From contig JAFDFZ010000019.1 of assembly GCA_019309565.1 (NCBI GenBank), positions 1 through 59,714 of the forward strand: 59,714 nucleotides of DNA, given 5' to 3'. Shown here one piece after another: positions 1 to 8,630 of this stretch; the first letter of the stretch is position 1; the number at the start of each line of letters is the position of its first letter. This DNA comes from Deltaproteobacteria bacterium (GTDB taxonomy: Bacteria > Desulfobacterota > Desulfobacteria > Desulfobacterales > SURF-15). The notes beneath the pieces were generated by a model. The model was given only the letters and a program-made list of their open reading frames with translations. It was not told where the DNA came from and ran no database searches. A program made the position numbers and the translations under genes.

Positions 1-9
1 ATCCGTACA

Positions 10-45
10 GGCCATTTTACTATGTGACTTATGAAACTACGGGGT
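10..45 (-). repeat. C-family terminal repeat
   Basis: Read on the minus strand this begins CCCCGTAGTTTCATAA and continues into a CACATAGTAAAATGGCC-like stretch. It is nearly the same as the sequences at 318-356, 6534-6570 and 20001-20036, so it is one end of a dispersed repeat family (called C here). The window starts too close to tell whether it is a solo end or part of a larger element. Confidence 0.7.
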
Positions 46-144
46 AAAGTTAAGGAATTTGGTCTATTTTTAAAATGAAAGAGCGAAGCGATACCTTAAC
101 TTTAGGCACTTTAGATCACTTACAACTGGGTTCTTATTTCAACT

Positions 145-186
145 GCCCCAAAGGGGCCACTTTTTCCGAGCAAACTCTCGGGAAAA
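145..186. terminator. Two tandem hairpins, possible terminator for the minus-strand operon
   Basis: Two inverted repeats lie side by side: GCCCC-AAA-GGGGC at 145-157, and a 10-bp arm at 161-170 (TTTTTCCGAG) matching 177-186 with one mismatch. They lie downstream of the minus-strand dNTPase gene within the repeat-rich leader of the window. They could end transcription or simply be part of the repeat mosaic; no clean U-tract decides it. Confidence 0.35.
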
Positions 187-198
187 GCGTAGATACTA

Positions 199-297
199 AC
201 TCAAGTTTCGCACTCTGTTTTACAGGAAAATTGTAAATAGATCTTAAGTCGCCATCATTATAAGGCTTTACAACGTATTGAAGGGTGCGAAACTTGA
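199..297 (-). repeat. B-family palindromic element without the nested A insert
   Basis: The element is bounded by inverted arms ACTCAAGTTTCGCAC (199-213) and GGGTGCGAAACTTGA (283-297). Read on the minus strand it aligns along its whole length with 6589-6836, except that the second copy carries an extra 147-bp element (A, 6639-6785) at the place where this copy reads GATGGCGACTTAAG. The two form an apparent empty/filled site pair. Confidence 0.75.
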
Positions 298-317
298 AAT
301 ACTTATAAATAATGCAT

Positions 318-356
318 GCGGGCCATTTTGCTATGTGAGTTATGCAACTACGGGGT
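318..356 (-). repeat. C-family repeat overlapping the 3' end of the dNTPase gene
   Basis: Minus-strand reading is ACCCCGTAGTTGCATAAC, then a CACATAGCAAAATGGCC-like stretch, matching 6534-6570. Its CCCCGTAGTTGCATAA segment encodes the last residues (PVVA) and the TAA stop of the dNTPase at 340. The repeat therefore fixes the C-terminus of that protein. Confidence 0.8.
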
Positions 357-1521
357 CAACTCGCGGAGCTGGCCGCAGATGCTCCGGGCATTGTCTTAAA
401 AAATACTGGTCTGTCATTCCGGCAATAAAGTCTCGAACTATTTCCTCTTTTCGATGTCGTCGGATGTATTCTTCAGACATATCCGACAAAAATCCATGAA
501 AGATTACCGATCTGCGGTTTTCTTTTTCAATGTCTTCAAGATAGGTATCGAACAATAGTTGAAACAACTCCCTTATGGTGTTTAAATGGCGTTTTATCTT
601 CGGATTCAGGTAAATCCGTTCCATGTTAAAATCCTTCAACCTTTTTAAGGCTTGGGATACGTTTGAGCTGAACGCGACATAGCGCTTCTGATAACTGTTC
701 TGGATAATGTCCGTAACCAGGTTAAACACGATGGTGCCGTTGGTATTGCCCAGCACTTCAACCGCTTCTCCGGGCAGATCTGAGCGCTTTATCATGTTTA
801 ACCGGATTGCATCTTCGATATCTCTGCCGATGTATGCGATGGTGTCTGCCATTCGTACCACACACCCTTCCATGGTCATGGGTATGAGAGCGGCTTCGGA
901 ATTATTGCTTTTTTCAAGCATCTCTTTTTCAAGCAATTCAAAAGTCTTATTCCATTTAGGTTCAAGCATTTGATTATGTATTTCCCCATCGTGGCATAGA
1001 ATGCCGTCAAGGGTCTGCAAACAAAGGTTCCATCCCTTTCCCTTGCGTTCGACCTGGTCTAAGAATTGAACGCTTTGGATGTTGTGATGAAAATAACCGA
1101 TACCGTGCGACCGGCAAATCTCAGACAGCATCCTCTCTCCGTCGTGTCCGAACGGCGCATGACCTATATCATGTCCAAGGGCGATGGCTTCGATGAGATC
1201 TTCGTTGAAACCCAGGAATCTGCCGATGGTTCTGGCGATTTTCGATACAAGCTGAACATGAAGCACCCGATGGGTGATGTGATCGTTCTTGATCAGGTAA
1301 AACACCTGAGTTTTGTCGATATAGCGTGTGTAAGCCCTTGAATGTAAAATTCGATCCACATCCACGGAAAAAGCCTGCCTGTATCCGGCCTGCAACCGCT
1401 GCTCATCACGGCGTCTTAAGGCATCCTTGTTGAATGCCGCAAGAGGAGACAGTATTTCTGTCTCACGGTTGTTGAGCATGTCACATATTTTTTGCAGGGA
1501 GGTTTCACTAGATTTCTTCAT
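340..1521 (-). CDS. HD-domain deoxyguanosinetriphosphate triphosphohydrolase-like protein
   Basis: A dGTPase-family hydrolase of 393 residues, expected to cleave dNTPs into deoxynucleoside and triphosphate in the cytoplasm. The N-terminal third has the RILHSRAYTRYIDKTQVF segment typical of the family, then an HRVLHV His motif, the HD pair in ALGHDIGHAPFGHDGE, and a later conserved Asp in RMADTIAYIGRDIEDA. ATG at 1521 is chosen over an upstream TTG at 1527 because a GGAGGAG ribosome site sits about 10 bases before it. The gene overlaps the end of the upstream ATP-grasp gene by 14 bp. The last four residues and the stop come from a C-family repeat, so the natural C-terminus may have been altered. 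Substrate specificity (dGTP or other dNTPs) cannot be read from sequence. Confidence 0.9.
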   Translation of the reverse strand: MKKSSETSLQKICDMLNNRETEILSPLAAFNKDALRRRDEQRLQAGYRQAFSVDVDRILHSRAYTRYIDKTQVFYLIKNDHITHRVLHVQLVSKIARTIGRFLGFNEDLIEAIALGHDIGHAPFGHDGERMLSEICRSHGIGYFHHNIQSVQFLDQVERKGKGWNLCLQTLDGILCHDGEIHNQMLEPKWNKTFELLEKEMLEKSNNSEAALIPMTMEGCVVRMADTIAYIGRDIEDAIRLNMIKRSDLPGEAVEVLGNTNGTIVFNLVTDIIQNSYQKRYVAFSSNVSQALKRLKDFNMERIYLNPKIKRHLNTIRELFQLLFDTYLEDIEKENRRSVIFHGFLSDMSEEYIRRHRKEEIVRDFIAGMTDQYFLRQCPEHLRPAPRVDPVVA

Positions 1522-2293
1522 TTTCAATCAGCTCCTCCATCAACGCCTTATAGTCGATTCCTGCGACTCGAAACCCTTCTTTGCCGTATTTCATGTTGGC
1601 TTCAAGCACATAGAATCGATCCTCGTATTGACAGATGTCTATGCCTACATCATCCCATCGGCAACTGGTTGCCGTGTGAAGCGCAAGGGCAAGCGCTTTT
1701 TCAGGAACCGGCTCCAAGGAGATGGTCGCACCCATGGAAACATTGCTTCGAAACTCTCCATGCATTGAGATCCGCCAGTAGGCGTGAACGATTCTCCTTC
1801 CGATGACCACCACTCGAATGTCCCGATCAATTTCCAGATACTCCTGTATGTAGGCGGGGGATGACTCCTCACAATATGCATCAAGATCTTCCCTGTCTCT
1901 AATCAAGTAAACTCCTGTTCCCCTGGCCGATCCCCTTGGAATCTTGCCAACAAAAGGAAAACTGAAATAATCGGTAATTTTGGTTTTTTGCCGACGTCCA
2001 TAGAACACCCGTGTTCTTGGGTGTGGAATGTCAAGCAGATTGAACAAGGCGGTTTGTTTTATTTTATCCTGCACACATTTATAGGTGTGATAACTGGGAA
2101 AGGTCTGTTTGCCCATGGTGTCGAAAAGATCAGCATAGAATGCCGTAGGATAATAAATCTTTTCAGCCCGTTTCAGCAGTTCTATTTCATCCTTACGGTA
2201 GTCGAATAGATTTGATCGAACCCCAAGGGTAATCACATTCTTACAACCTTTAAGCCGTGCTTCAAGGGCAATGACGGGTCGATGGGATGCCAT
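1508..2293 (-). CDS. RimK-like ATP-grasp ligase
   Basis: A 261-residue protein of the RimK-type ATP-grasp superfamily, which couples ATP to ligation of an amine to a carboxylate. The central domain has FPFVGKIPRGSARGTGVYLI (nucleotide-binding Lys and glycine-rich loop), then YIQEYLEIDRDIRVVVIGRR, and near the C-terminus the metal-binding VGIDICQYEDRFYVLEANM with the final Glu-x-Asn pair. The substrate is unknown. It sits 6 bp after the Mut7-C gene and overlaps the dNTPase gene, so the three are probably cotranscribed. No N-terminal extension or signal peptide is seen. Confidence 0.8.
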   Translation of the reverse strand: MASHRPVIALEARLKGCKNVITLGVRSNLFDYRKDEIELLKRAEKIYYPTAFYADLFDTMGKQTFPSYHTYKCVQDKIKQTALFNLLDIPHPRTRVFYGRRQKTKITDYFSFPFVGKIPRGSARGTGVYLIRDREDLDAYCEESSPAYIQEYLEIDRDIRVVVIGRRIVHAYWRISMHGEFRSNVSMGATISLEPVPEKALALALHTATSCRWDDVGIDICQYEDRFYVLEANMKYGKEGFRVAGIDYKALMEELIENEEI

Positions 2294-2299
2294 AAGCGT

Positions 2300-2764
2300 C
2301 TAATCGTCAAATAGCTGTTTAATCCGTTGATTGCTATGTGCAATATGACTTCCAGGCCAGTAAATCCTGTGGCATCGACGGCATGTTAAGAACGTGTCAT
2401 GTGTTTCCCAGATGTAGTCGGGAACCTTGCCGGGCAGCGACTTCTTGTCAACCCTATGGATGGGATCATTACAACGGATGCAGCGTGAAAACGGCTTGAC
2501 ATCCTGCAGGGTTATTCCAAGCTCCCTGATAACCTGTTTGATCTGCTCCGGGTAATGGTCGGAAGTAATGAATATAATTGATTTTCCGCCGAGTTGCCGG
2601 TAAGTCTTCAATGTTCGGGTGAGTCTGATTCTGCCAGGGTCTCGAAAGCTTCTATCAGAAAACTCCGGTTCATAAATGGTGTCGAAACCAAGGATCCGCA
2701 GCCACTTTGCCAGCTTGCCAAGAGCGCTTTCTGCAACGAAACGAATCTCCTGCTGCCGCGTCAT
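2300..2764 (-). CDS. Mut7-C RNase-domain protein with zinc ribbon
   Basis: A 154-residue protein of the Mut7-C (DUF82) family, a PIN-like predicted RNase domain with a C-terminal zinc ribbon. The N-terminus has FVAESALGKLAKWLRILGFD, the family hallmark (acidic catalytic residue plus the GKLAKWLR helix); the C-terminal half has two CxxC pairs (CIRCND and CRRCHR), a likely zinc site. ATG at 2764 is preferred to a longer frame starting at 2842, since the longer form would overlap the upstream lipoprotein gene and lacks similarity there. It follows that lipoprotein gene by about 20 bp. The RNA target is unknown. Confidence 0.8.
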   Translation of the reverse strand: MTRQQEIRFVAESALGKLAKWLRILGFDTIYEPEFSDRSFRDPGRIRLTRTLKTYRQLGGKSIIFITSDHYPEQIKQVIRELGITLQDVKPFSRCIRCNDPIHRVDKKSLPGKVPDYIWETHDTFLTCRRCHRIYWPGSHIAHSNQRIKQLFDD

Positions 2765-2784
2765 GGAAATCCACGTTTCTGAAA

Positions 2785-3564
2785 CTATCGCATCGGTGGT
2801 TTCAAAATAAACGTATCCGAAGAGATGGAAGCATTCGCCCAATATCGTTCAATATCGAGCTGAAAAATATCCCCGTTCTCATTGGAAAACACCAGTCGCA
2901 TAGGAATCCGAAACTGCCCAATCGAACGTATCCGTTGAAACTCAACCCTGTAAAGCAAGCTATTCCATTCAAAAAGCTCGATTTGCACAACATCTTTGCC
3001 GGCCGGGCCAAGATATATTTTCTGCGCTCCTTGCCACCATTCCTTTTTGCGAACCAATACATACCCTTGAGATGCTTTCCAACGTTTTACCTCAAGTTTC
3101 TTATACATATAATCGGGCACGCGACCTGAAAGCAAAGAGACCATATCCCTGACCGTAATAGCGATGATCATAAACCGTTTCAGACTGGTATCACGGGATG
3201 ATATTCGTTTGACAGGGTTTTTTCTGTCCTGAAGATCGTAATAGTACAGCCATTCACCATCGCTTGAGAATCCGGATTTGGGGTGCCCTGGAACACCCAT
3301 CAACTCAACGCGCAGCTTGCCGCCGCGGGCTCCCACCCAGGCAACACGCGCGTAATAGGATATGTTGTTTCTTCGAAGATGCACTTTGCCGATGCCTTTG
3401 AACGAATTCAAAGATTCATTCCGTTCTGACAGGTGCAGGGAAATATTATGAGCATCAGGTAAAGCCGCTTCTGTTATGATGGAACGACCGGGTAGAAATC
3501 GGCTGCATGCAGATAACAATAAAAGCGAGACCAGCAGAATAAATAGGGAGCAACGAGAACTCAT
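2785..3564 (-). CDS. Outer-membrane-type lipoprotein, DUF4292/LolB-like
   Basis: A 259-residue predicted lipoprotein. The N-terminal hydrophobic stretch ends in a lipobox LLLSAC, so lipidation at Cys20 is expected. The body (SFKGIGKVHLRR, then beta-rich segments such as GKLRVELMGVPGHPKSGFSS) resembles the half-barrel LolB/DUF4292 fold that binds hydrophobic ligands; this assignment rests on pattern only. Its ATG overlaps the stop of the TPR lipoprotein gene by 4 bp (ATGA), so the two are translationally coupled. A role in envelope assembly or lipid handling is inferred. Confidence 0.65.
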   Translation of the reverse strand: MSSRCSLFILLVSLLLLSACSRFLPGRSIITEAALPDAHNISLHLSERNESLNSFKGIGKVHLRRNNISYYARVAWVGARGGKLRVELMGVPGHPKSGFSSDGEWLYYYDLQDRKNPVKRISSRDTSLKRFMIIAITVRDMVSLLSGRVPDYMYKKLEVKRWKASQGYVLVRKKEWWQGAQKIYLGPAGKDVVQIELFEWNSLLYRVEFQRIRSIGQFRIPMRLVFSNENGDIFQLDIERYWANASISSDTFILKPPMR

Positions 3565-5300
3565 AAGGGTTCAGGGCCTTTCCCGGTCAGGGACTGGATC
3601 TTTTTTCGAATATCTTCTTTTTCCTTGCTTTTCTTTTTTAATTGCAGGGATTTTTTATAATATTCAAGCGCTTTTGCTTTATTGTTTACTTTTAAATAAG
3701 CATCTCCCAGATGTTCAAGTATGATGGGATCGTCGGGCACCAGGCTGACCGCCCGCTCAAGCATTTCGATGGCCTTTTCATAGTATCCCTTCTTGTAATA
3801 TACCCATCCAAGGCTATCTGTGATATATCCGTCATCGGGTTTATATCTCAGCGCTTCTTTGATGAGCCTTTCGGCCTCATCAAGATTCTTTCCCATGTCC
3901 GCATAGGTGTACCCCAGGTAATTCAATGCATTGGCATTTTTAGGATCAAGGCTGATAACCGTTTTCATCGTCTCAATGGAGTCTTCTTTTTTACCCCACT
4001 TATCGTACACAACACCCAATCGGAAATGGAGCCGAACATGTTTTGGGCTGATTTCTATTCCTTTTTTTATGACGGCAATCGCTTTTTCGAACTCCTCCAG
4101 TTCTTCATAAAACGAGCCAAGATAAAGCAGAATATCCGGATTGCTGGGCAGTTTCTCTCGAACATGGTTCAAAAAATCGATAGCCGCCTGCAAGTTACCC
4201 TGTTCATGATATGCAAATGCAATATGCACAACAGCATTTTGATAGAATCTCGAATCTTCTTTAACCTTTTTGAAATGAAAAAGCGCCTTTTCCTTTTGGT
4301 TCAGCCCCCCGTAAGCCACACCGGTAAAATAGTGAAGATCCGAACTGTCCGGTGCGCCTTTCAGCATGTGTTGAAGAATGGCAACGGCGGCATCATATTT
4401 CTTGGGATTAAGATACAGTTGAGCGAATTTTTGAAGAATCTTAGCGTCTGTTTTGCTCCTCTGTCCCAGGTTCGTCAGCAAGGCTTCAGCGGATTGTATC
4501 TTTCCGGTCTTTTGATAATAGTAGCCAAGTTCCATGGTGGCAGCCGGGTTTCCAGGATCCCTTTCGAGGATATCCCTGTACATCCGAACAGCCTTGTGCT
4601 CCAGTCCCTTTTTTTTATAAATGTTTATGAGCTCCATTCGCGGCTCTTCAAGCTCGGGCTGCAGTTCAAGAGTCTTTTTGAATGCCTTTTCCGCACTATC
4701 GTAATCCTCTTGCTGGACATAAATTTTTCCCAGATAATAGAAACCAACAAAGGAACCTGGAAACCGCTTAACCAGCTTGGAGTAAACACGATGTGCATTT
4801 GTATAGTCTTTGGACTCGAAATAAAGCCGTCCGAGAAACAGATAGACGTGCTCTCTGTCCGGATCTAAGGACAGGACTCTTTCATACGCATCTTTTGCGG
4901 CATCAAACCTTTCCAGCGCCTGGTTGATCTGTCCTTTCAACAGAAGCACATCCACATTGTCGGGATCTTTTTTTAATATCCCATCCACCATCGCCAAGGC
5001 CTTGCTGTGCTTTTTCTGCTGAAAGTACAGCCATGCCAGTTCTTTTTTCAGAAAAGAGGAGGTCGGGTCTTTTTCGATTGCCCTGCCAAGATACTGCTCG
5101 GCCTTTTGAAGATTCCCCTGCCTTTTGAACAACTGGGATTCGATATAGTAATAGTACGGTCCGGCCGCTTTCTCCACGACAGGTGGTGGAACAGTGCTTT
5201 GGGGGCGTTTTATTTGCGGTGTCTGTTTGTCCAGCTGACAGCCGAAAAGGCCGATCAAGGTTGCGATAATTCCGGAGATGAGAATCGTGCGGATGATCAT
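3561..5300 (-). CDS. TPR-repeat lipoprotein
   Basis: A large tetratricopeptide-repeat protein (579 residues from the chosen start) filling most of its length with about 15 consecutive 34-residue repeats, for example AEQYLGRAIEKDPTSSFLKK and ALNYLGYTYADMGKNLDEAE. The start at 5300 gives a short hydrophobic leader ending in LIGLFGC, a lipobox, so the protein should be anchored to a membrane facing the periplasm. The longer frame to 5402 would run back into the sigma factor gene and place non-signal sequence before the leader. It starts about 50 bp after rpoH and is coupled to the lipoprotein downstream. It is probably a scaffold for an envelope protein complex; the partner is unknown. Confidence 0.85.
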   Translation of the reverse strand: MIIRTILISGIIATLIGLFGCQLDKQTPQIKRPQSTVPPPVVEKAAGPYYYYIESQLFKRQGNLQKAEQYLGRAIEKDPTSSFLKKELAWLYFQQKKHSKALAMVDGILKKDPDNVDVLLLKGQINQALERFDAAKDAYERVLSLDPDREHVYLFLGRLYFESKDYTNAHRVYSKLVKRFPGSFVGFYYLGKIYVQQEDYDSAEKAFKKTLELQPELEEPRMELINIYKKKGLEHKAVRMYRDILERDPGNPAATMELGYYYQKTGKIQSAEALLTNLGQRSKTDAKILQKFAQLYLNPKKYDAAVAILQHMLKGAPDSSDLHYFTGVAYGGLNQKEKALFHFKKVKEDSRFYQNAVVHIAFAYHEQGNLQAAIDFLNHVREKLPSNPDILLYLGSFYEELEEFEKAIAVIKKGIEISPKHVRLHFRLGVVYDKWGKKEDSIETMKTVISLDPKNANALNYLGYTYADMGKNLDEAERLIKEALRYKPDDGYITDSLGWVYYKKGYYEKAIEMLERAVSLVPDDPIILEHLGDAYLKVNNKAKALEYYKKSLQLKKKSKEKEDIRKKIQSLTGKGPEPL

Positions 5301-5352
5301 TTGTGTCAAGTGCCGTGGCCTGTATTTCGGAAGGCGGTAATTGCTCTGGGTG

Positions 5353-6333
5353 TCATCCTGCAACACCACCATTGGTGTAAGAACGAAAATCGGGTATTTC
5401 ACGTTTAAAAAACTCTCTCATTTTTTTGATAACGTTTTTTTCAATCTGGCGTACGCGTTCTCTTGAAATTCCATATCGATCGCCTATTTCCTGTAATGTA
5501 ACAGGGTTGTCCGAGAAAATCCGCTGATCAAATATCTCCAGCTCTCTTTTTGTCATCTTTTTTCTGAATTCAGTTATTTTGTGATGCAGAAGCGCTTCCA
5601 TCTCCTTTTTGGCCACCTGGTCCTCGGCCGATTCTGACTCGGTGCTTAAAAACTCTATCCGTTCGGTATCCGAGTCGTCTTTCAAAGGGGCATCCAGGGA
5701 TACGTCCCATCCATCCAGGCGTTGATCCATATCCACGATTTCCTGCTCAGATACACCCAGTCTTTGAGAAAGCAGCCGGGGCTTCGGGTCGAATCCCTCT
5801 TCTATCAGTTTTTGTTTCTCTTTTTTCAGTTTAAAAAAGAGTTTCCTTTGTCCCTGAGTGGTGCCGATTTTTACCAGACGCCAGTTGTCCATGATGAATT
5901 TTAGAATATATGCTTTGATCCAAAAAGAGGCATAATACGAGAACTTGACATTCTTATAAGGATCGAACTTCACGACCGCCTGCATCAGCCCAATGTTGCC
6001 TTCCTGGATGAGATCCAAAAGATTCTGCATCCAGACTCTCTGAAATTCCAAAGCGATTTTTACAACCAGCCTCAAATTTGAAGTCACCAGCGTATATGCC
6101 GCCTCCTTATCTCCATATTCCCGGACTCGCTTTGCAAGCTCCACCTCTTCCCCTCTTGTAAGAAGTCGATATCTGCTGATCTCCATAAGATAACGCTGAA
6201 GCGGATCGTATTTAACGAGTGCTTTTTCGTTCATTTCACTCGATGCCGCGGTTGCGTCATTTCGGCTTTTCTTAGCCGCTTCAGTGGCCTCTTTTGCGGT
6301 CTGATTTTTTCGATGTTTTGTCATCTGTTCCAT
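5353..6333 (-). CDS. rpoH: RNA polymerase sigma factor, RpoH (sigma-32) type
   Basis: A 326-residue sigma-70-family factor. Region 1.2/2 begins YDPLQRYLMEISRYRLLTRG; region 2 has NLRLVVKIALEFQR, NLLDLIQEGNIGLMQAV and FSYYASFWIKAYI; the RpoH-box-like GQRKLFFKLKKEKQKL lies between regions 2 and 3; region 4 ends in LQEIGDRYGISRERVRQIEK, a helix-turn-helix for the -35 element. The QRKLFF box favours heat-shock RpoH over housekeeping or stationary-phase factors. A Lys/Ala-rich N-terminal tail of about 35 residues is unusual. It is followed by envelope lipoprotein genes, so an envelope-stress role is possible but not shown. Confidence 0.85.
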   Translation of the reverse strand: MEQMTKHRKNQTAKEATEAAKKSRNDATAASSEMNEKALVKYDPLQRYLMEISRYRLLTRGEEVELAKRVREYGDKEAAYTLVTSNLRLVVKIALEFQRVWMQNLLDLIQEGNIGLMQAVVKFDPYKNVKFSYYASFWIKAYILKFIMDNWRLVKIGTTQGQRKLFFKLKKEKQKLIEEGFDPKPRLLSQRLGVSEQEIVDMDQRLDGWDVSLDAPLKDDSDTERIEFLSTESESAEDQVAKKEMEALLHHKITEFRKKMTKRELEIFDQRIFSDNPVTLQEIGDRYGISRERVRQIEKNVIKKMREFFKREIPDFRSYTNGGVAG

Positions 6334-6436
6334 ATTCTCTTAAGTTAGAGAAAAACAACAACGATTTATATGGACAACCCTTGAATCATATGTTAAATAT
6401 TTTATCTGTTGTGATACCGCCAAGCGCCTATCCCTC

Positions 6437-6513
<77 letters not shown>

Positions 6514-6533
6514 CCTGTTTCCTTGAAAATACA

Positions 6534-6883
6534 CCCCCGTAGTTGCATAAATCACATAGCAAAATGTCCAGTATCCTTTATTTATTAGTACTCAAGTTTC
6601 GCACCCTTAAATGCGTTGTAAAGCCTCATAATGATGGGGTCGAATGAAATTTTTTAAAGGCAAAATACACTTTACCATCCTTCGATGACGGCACAATGGG
6701 AGTCAACAAAGCGTTTAAACCAGAGCAATCAAGATCTTACGCTACTTAGCGCCACCTCCCTTGTCTTTAAAAAATTTTATTCGACTTAAGACCCATTGGC
6801 AATTTTACGATAAAATGGGGTGCGAAACTTGAGTTGGTATCTAACGACCGCACCCTTTAAGTAGTTTTACAGCAACAGGGTAA
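6534..6883 (+). repeat. Composite repeat: C ends around B arms around a nested A element
   Basis: The left end CCCCGTAGTTGCATAA (C family) is followed by a B arm ACTCAAGTTTCGCACCC near 6590, then the A element at 6639-6785, the matching B arm GGGTGCGAAACTTGAGT ending near 6835, and a degenerate C-like right end TTTACAGCAACAGGGTA at about 6867-6883. No reading frame inside is convincing. The structure is like a nested, non-autonomous transposon-type repeat with no transposase in the window. It begins 20 bp after tRNA-Arg and fills most of the 460-bp space before the dehydratase gene. Confidence 0.8.
6639..6785. mobile_element. A-family MITE-like element, 147 bp
   Basis: Terminal inverted repeats GTCGAATGAAATTTTTTAA (6639-6657) and its near-perfect complement at 6767-6785 (18 of 19 positions). 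A second copy with the same ends lies at 23016-23217 and a solo right end at 39498-39516. The cognate site at 199-297 lacks the element. Too short to encode a transposase, so any mobility would need an enzyme from elsewhere. Confidence 0.75.
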
Positions 6884-6974
6884 ACCTGCTTCTTTCGCGC
6901 TGACATTTCAACTGTTTTTAGTTTTTTTATTGTATCAGGATTGTACTGGAAGTCAAGGATCAGCTAAGCACGCC

Positions 6975-8630
6975 TTACAGCCAGATCGCGCCCGTGTCGG
7001 CTCCGCTTACCGTTTTTCGATAAACCGCGAGCATTCCAGGGGCGGGATGATCCGGTCGTTTCGCTCCCTTCCGCCTTCTACGATCAAGCTCCTGTTCGGA
7101 TATGAGCAATTGAATACGATTTTCCGGTATGTTAATCTCGATCTCGTCACCATCGCAGATGAAAGCAATCGGTCCCCCCTCCCAGGCTTCCGGGCATACA
7201 TGCCCCACGCAGGGACCTCTGGTTGCACCCGAAAACCGGCCGTCCGTGACCATTGCAACGGATGTATGAAGTCCCATTCCTACCAGCATGGCGGCAGGAA
7301 TCGAAAGTTCTCTCATGCCTGGTCCACCCCGGGGACCTTCGTGCCGGACCACCAACACCGAACCTGGTTTTACGTCTTTGGCAAACAGAAACTCTCGAAC
7401 CTCTTCCTCAGAATCGAACACATAGGCCGACCCCCTGTGTACAAGCATTCGAGGCTCCACCCCGCTTTTTTTTACCACCGCACCGCAAGGTGCCAGGTTG
7501 CCGGTCAGGATGGAAAAACACCCGTCCGGCAAAATCGGATCGGAAGCGGATCGGATAATTCGGCCGTCCGGATTTGGGGCTGATTCAATTTTTTCGCCAA
7601 GCAAACCTCCCGATGCAGCAAGCGGCACATCTAGCGAAAGATATTCTTGGATTGCTTTAAGCACGGCGGGAACACCTCCTGTCTCATGAAGGTCATTTAA
7701 GTTGAACTCAGAGGATGGTTTGTACTTTCCCACAAGTGGCACCGAGCGCTGAATGCGGTCAAACGCTTTTAAATCCAAAGGAATGTTCATAAGTGAGGCA
7801 CATGCCATTAAGTGCAGCACGGCATTGGTGGAGCCCCCCAGGGCGGAAATCAGCTTAATTCCGTTCTCTAAGCTTGTTTGGTTAAGAAACCGGCTTAGTG
7901 GTTGTTTTTCTTTTGCAAGCGTTACGATGCGCTCACCCACATCCCGTGCCTGACGGGCTTTGGCCCCATCAAAGGCAAGCATCGTGGCAGAGCCGAAAGG
8001 TGCTAAACCTGCAGCTTCCAGAAAACATCCCATCGTGTTGGCGGTTCCCATCATGGAGCAGGTACCGGCAGAGGCACAGAAGCGTTGCGACCAATTTAAA
8101 AACGTGTGTTGATCGATCTCATCGGCACGCCTTTTTCCGATAGCCTCTTTGAGATCGGAAGTTACCACGCTTCGGTCGCCCATTCGACGGGGCAGCATCG
8201 CACCGGCTGTCAAAAACAGCGTGGGCAGGTTCAGCCGAATCGCTGCCATGAGCATCCCCGGAAGAATCTTATCGCATGAGCCAAGCATTACCAGTGCTTC
8301 AAAACCATGGGCACGTGCCATCGCTTCGATGGAAGCGGCAATCAAATCGCGCTGGGGCAGAATATAATGCATACCCGGGCCCTGTGCCATTCCGTCACAC
8401 GGGGCCGGCACGTTAAATTCTGCAGGACACCCACCCGCAGCCCAGATGCCTTCTTTCACCCGATCGCTTAATGCCTTTAACGGCTGATGGCCCGGATTGA
8501 CATCGGTCCAGGAATTTACAACGGCTATCTGAGGTTTATCCAGATCTTTGCTGCGATATCCAACAGAATGCATCAACCCCCGATAGTAGGCTTCGGTTAT
8601 GTTTTCAGATATATCACGGTGAAGGCTCAT
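6975..8630 (-). CDS. IlvD/Edd-family dehydratase (dihydroxy-acid or sugar-acid dehydratase)
   Basis: A 551-residue Fe-S dehydratase that removes water from a 2,3-dihydroxy acid or an aldonic acid to give a 2-oxo acid. The three family cysteines are present: [20 protein letters not shown] and [15 protein letters not shown]; the C-terminal domain has the [19 protein letters not shown] loop. ATG at 8630 has AAAGGA about 9 bases upstream and overlaps the preceding dehydrogenase gene by 17 bp. Neighbours (beta-hydroxyacid dehydrogenase, class II aldolase) suggest a sugar-acid catabolic route more than valine/isoleucine synthesis, since no other ilv gene is near. Substrate cannot be settled by reading. 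Confidence 0.85.
   Translation of the reverse strand: MSLHRDISENITEAYYRGLMHSVGYRSKDLDKPQIAVVNSWTDVNPGHQPLKALSDRVKEGIWAAGGCPAEFNVPAPCDGMAQGPGMHYILPQRDLIAASIEAMARAHGFEALVMLGSCDKILPGMLMAAIRLNLPTLFLTAGAMLPRRMGDRSVVTSDLKEAIGKRRADEIDQHTFLNWSQRFCASAGTCSMMGTANTMGCFLEAAGLAPFGSATMLAFDGAKARQARDVGERIVTLAKEKQPLSRFLNQTSLENGIKLISALGGSTNAVLHLMACASLMNIPLDLKAFDRIQRSVPLVGKYKPSSEFNLNDLHETGGVPAVLKAIQEYLSLDVPLAASGGLLGEKIESAPNPDGRIIRSASDPILPDGCFSILTGNLAPCGAVVKKSGVEPRMLVHRGSAYVFDSEEEVREFLFAKDVKPGSVLVVRHEGPRGGPGMRELSIPAAMLVGMGLHTSVAMVTDGRFSGATRGPCVGHVCPEAWEGGPIAFICDGDEIEINIPENRIQLLISEQELDRRRRKGAKRPDHPAPGMLAVYRKTVSGADTGAIWL

Noticed and set aside
3711..4868. A 385-codon open frame on the plus strand
   Set aside because: It lies wholly opposite the TPR lipoprotein gene, has no family resemblance and no ribosome site, and arises from the repeat's codon pattern.
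6371..6399. Promoter TGGACA with TAAATA before tRNA-Arg
   Set aside because: The -10 matches at only three positions; the upstream region is AT-rich and would give such matches by chance.
6534..6883. Insertion sequence with transposase
   Set aside because: The element is too short and has no open frame for a transposase; it is listed as a non-autonomous repeat.
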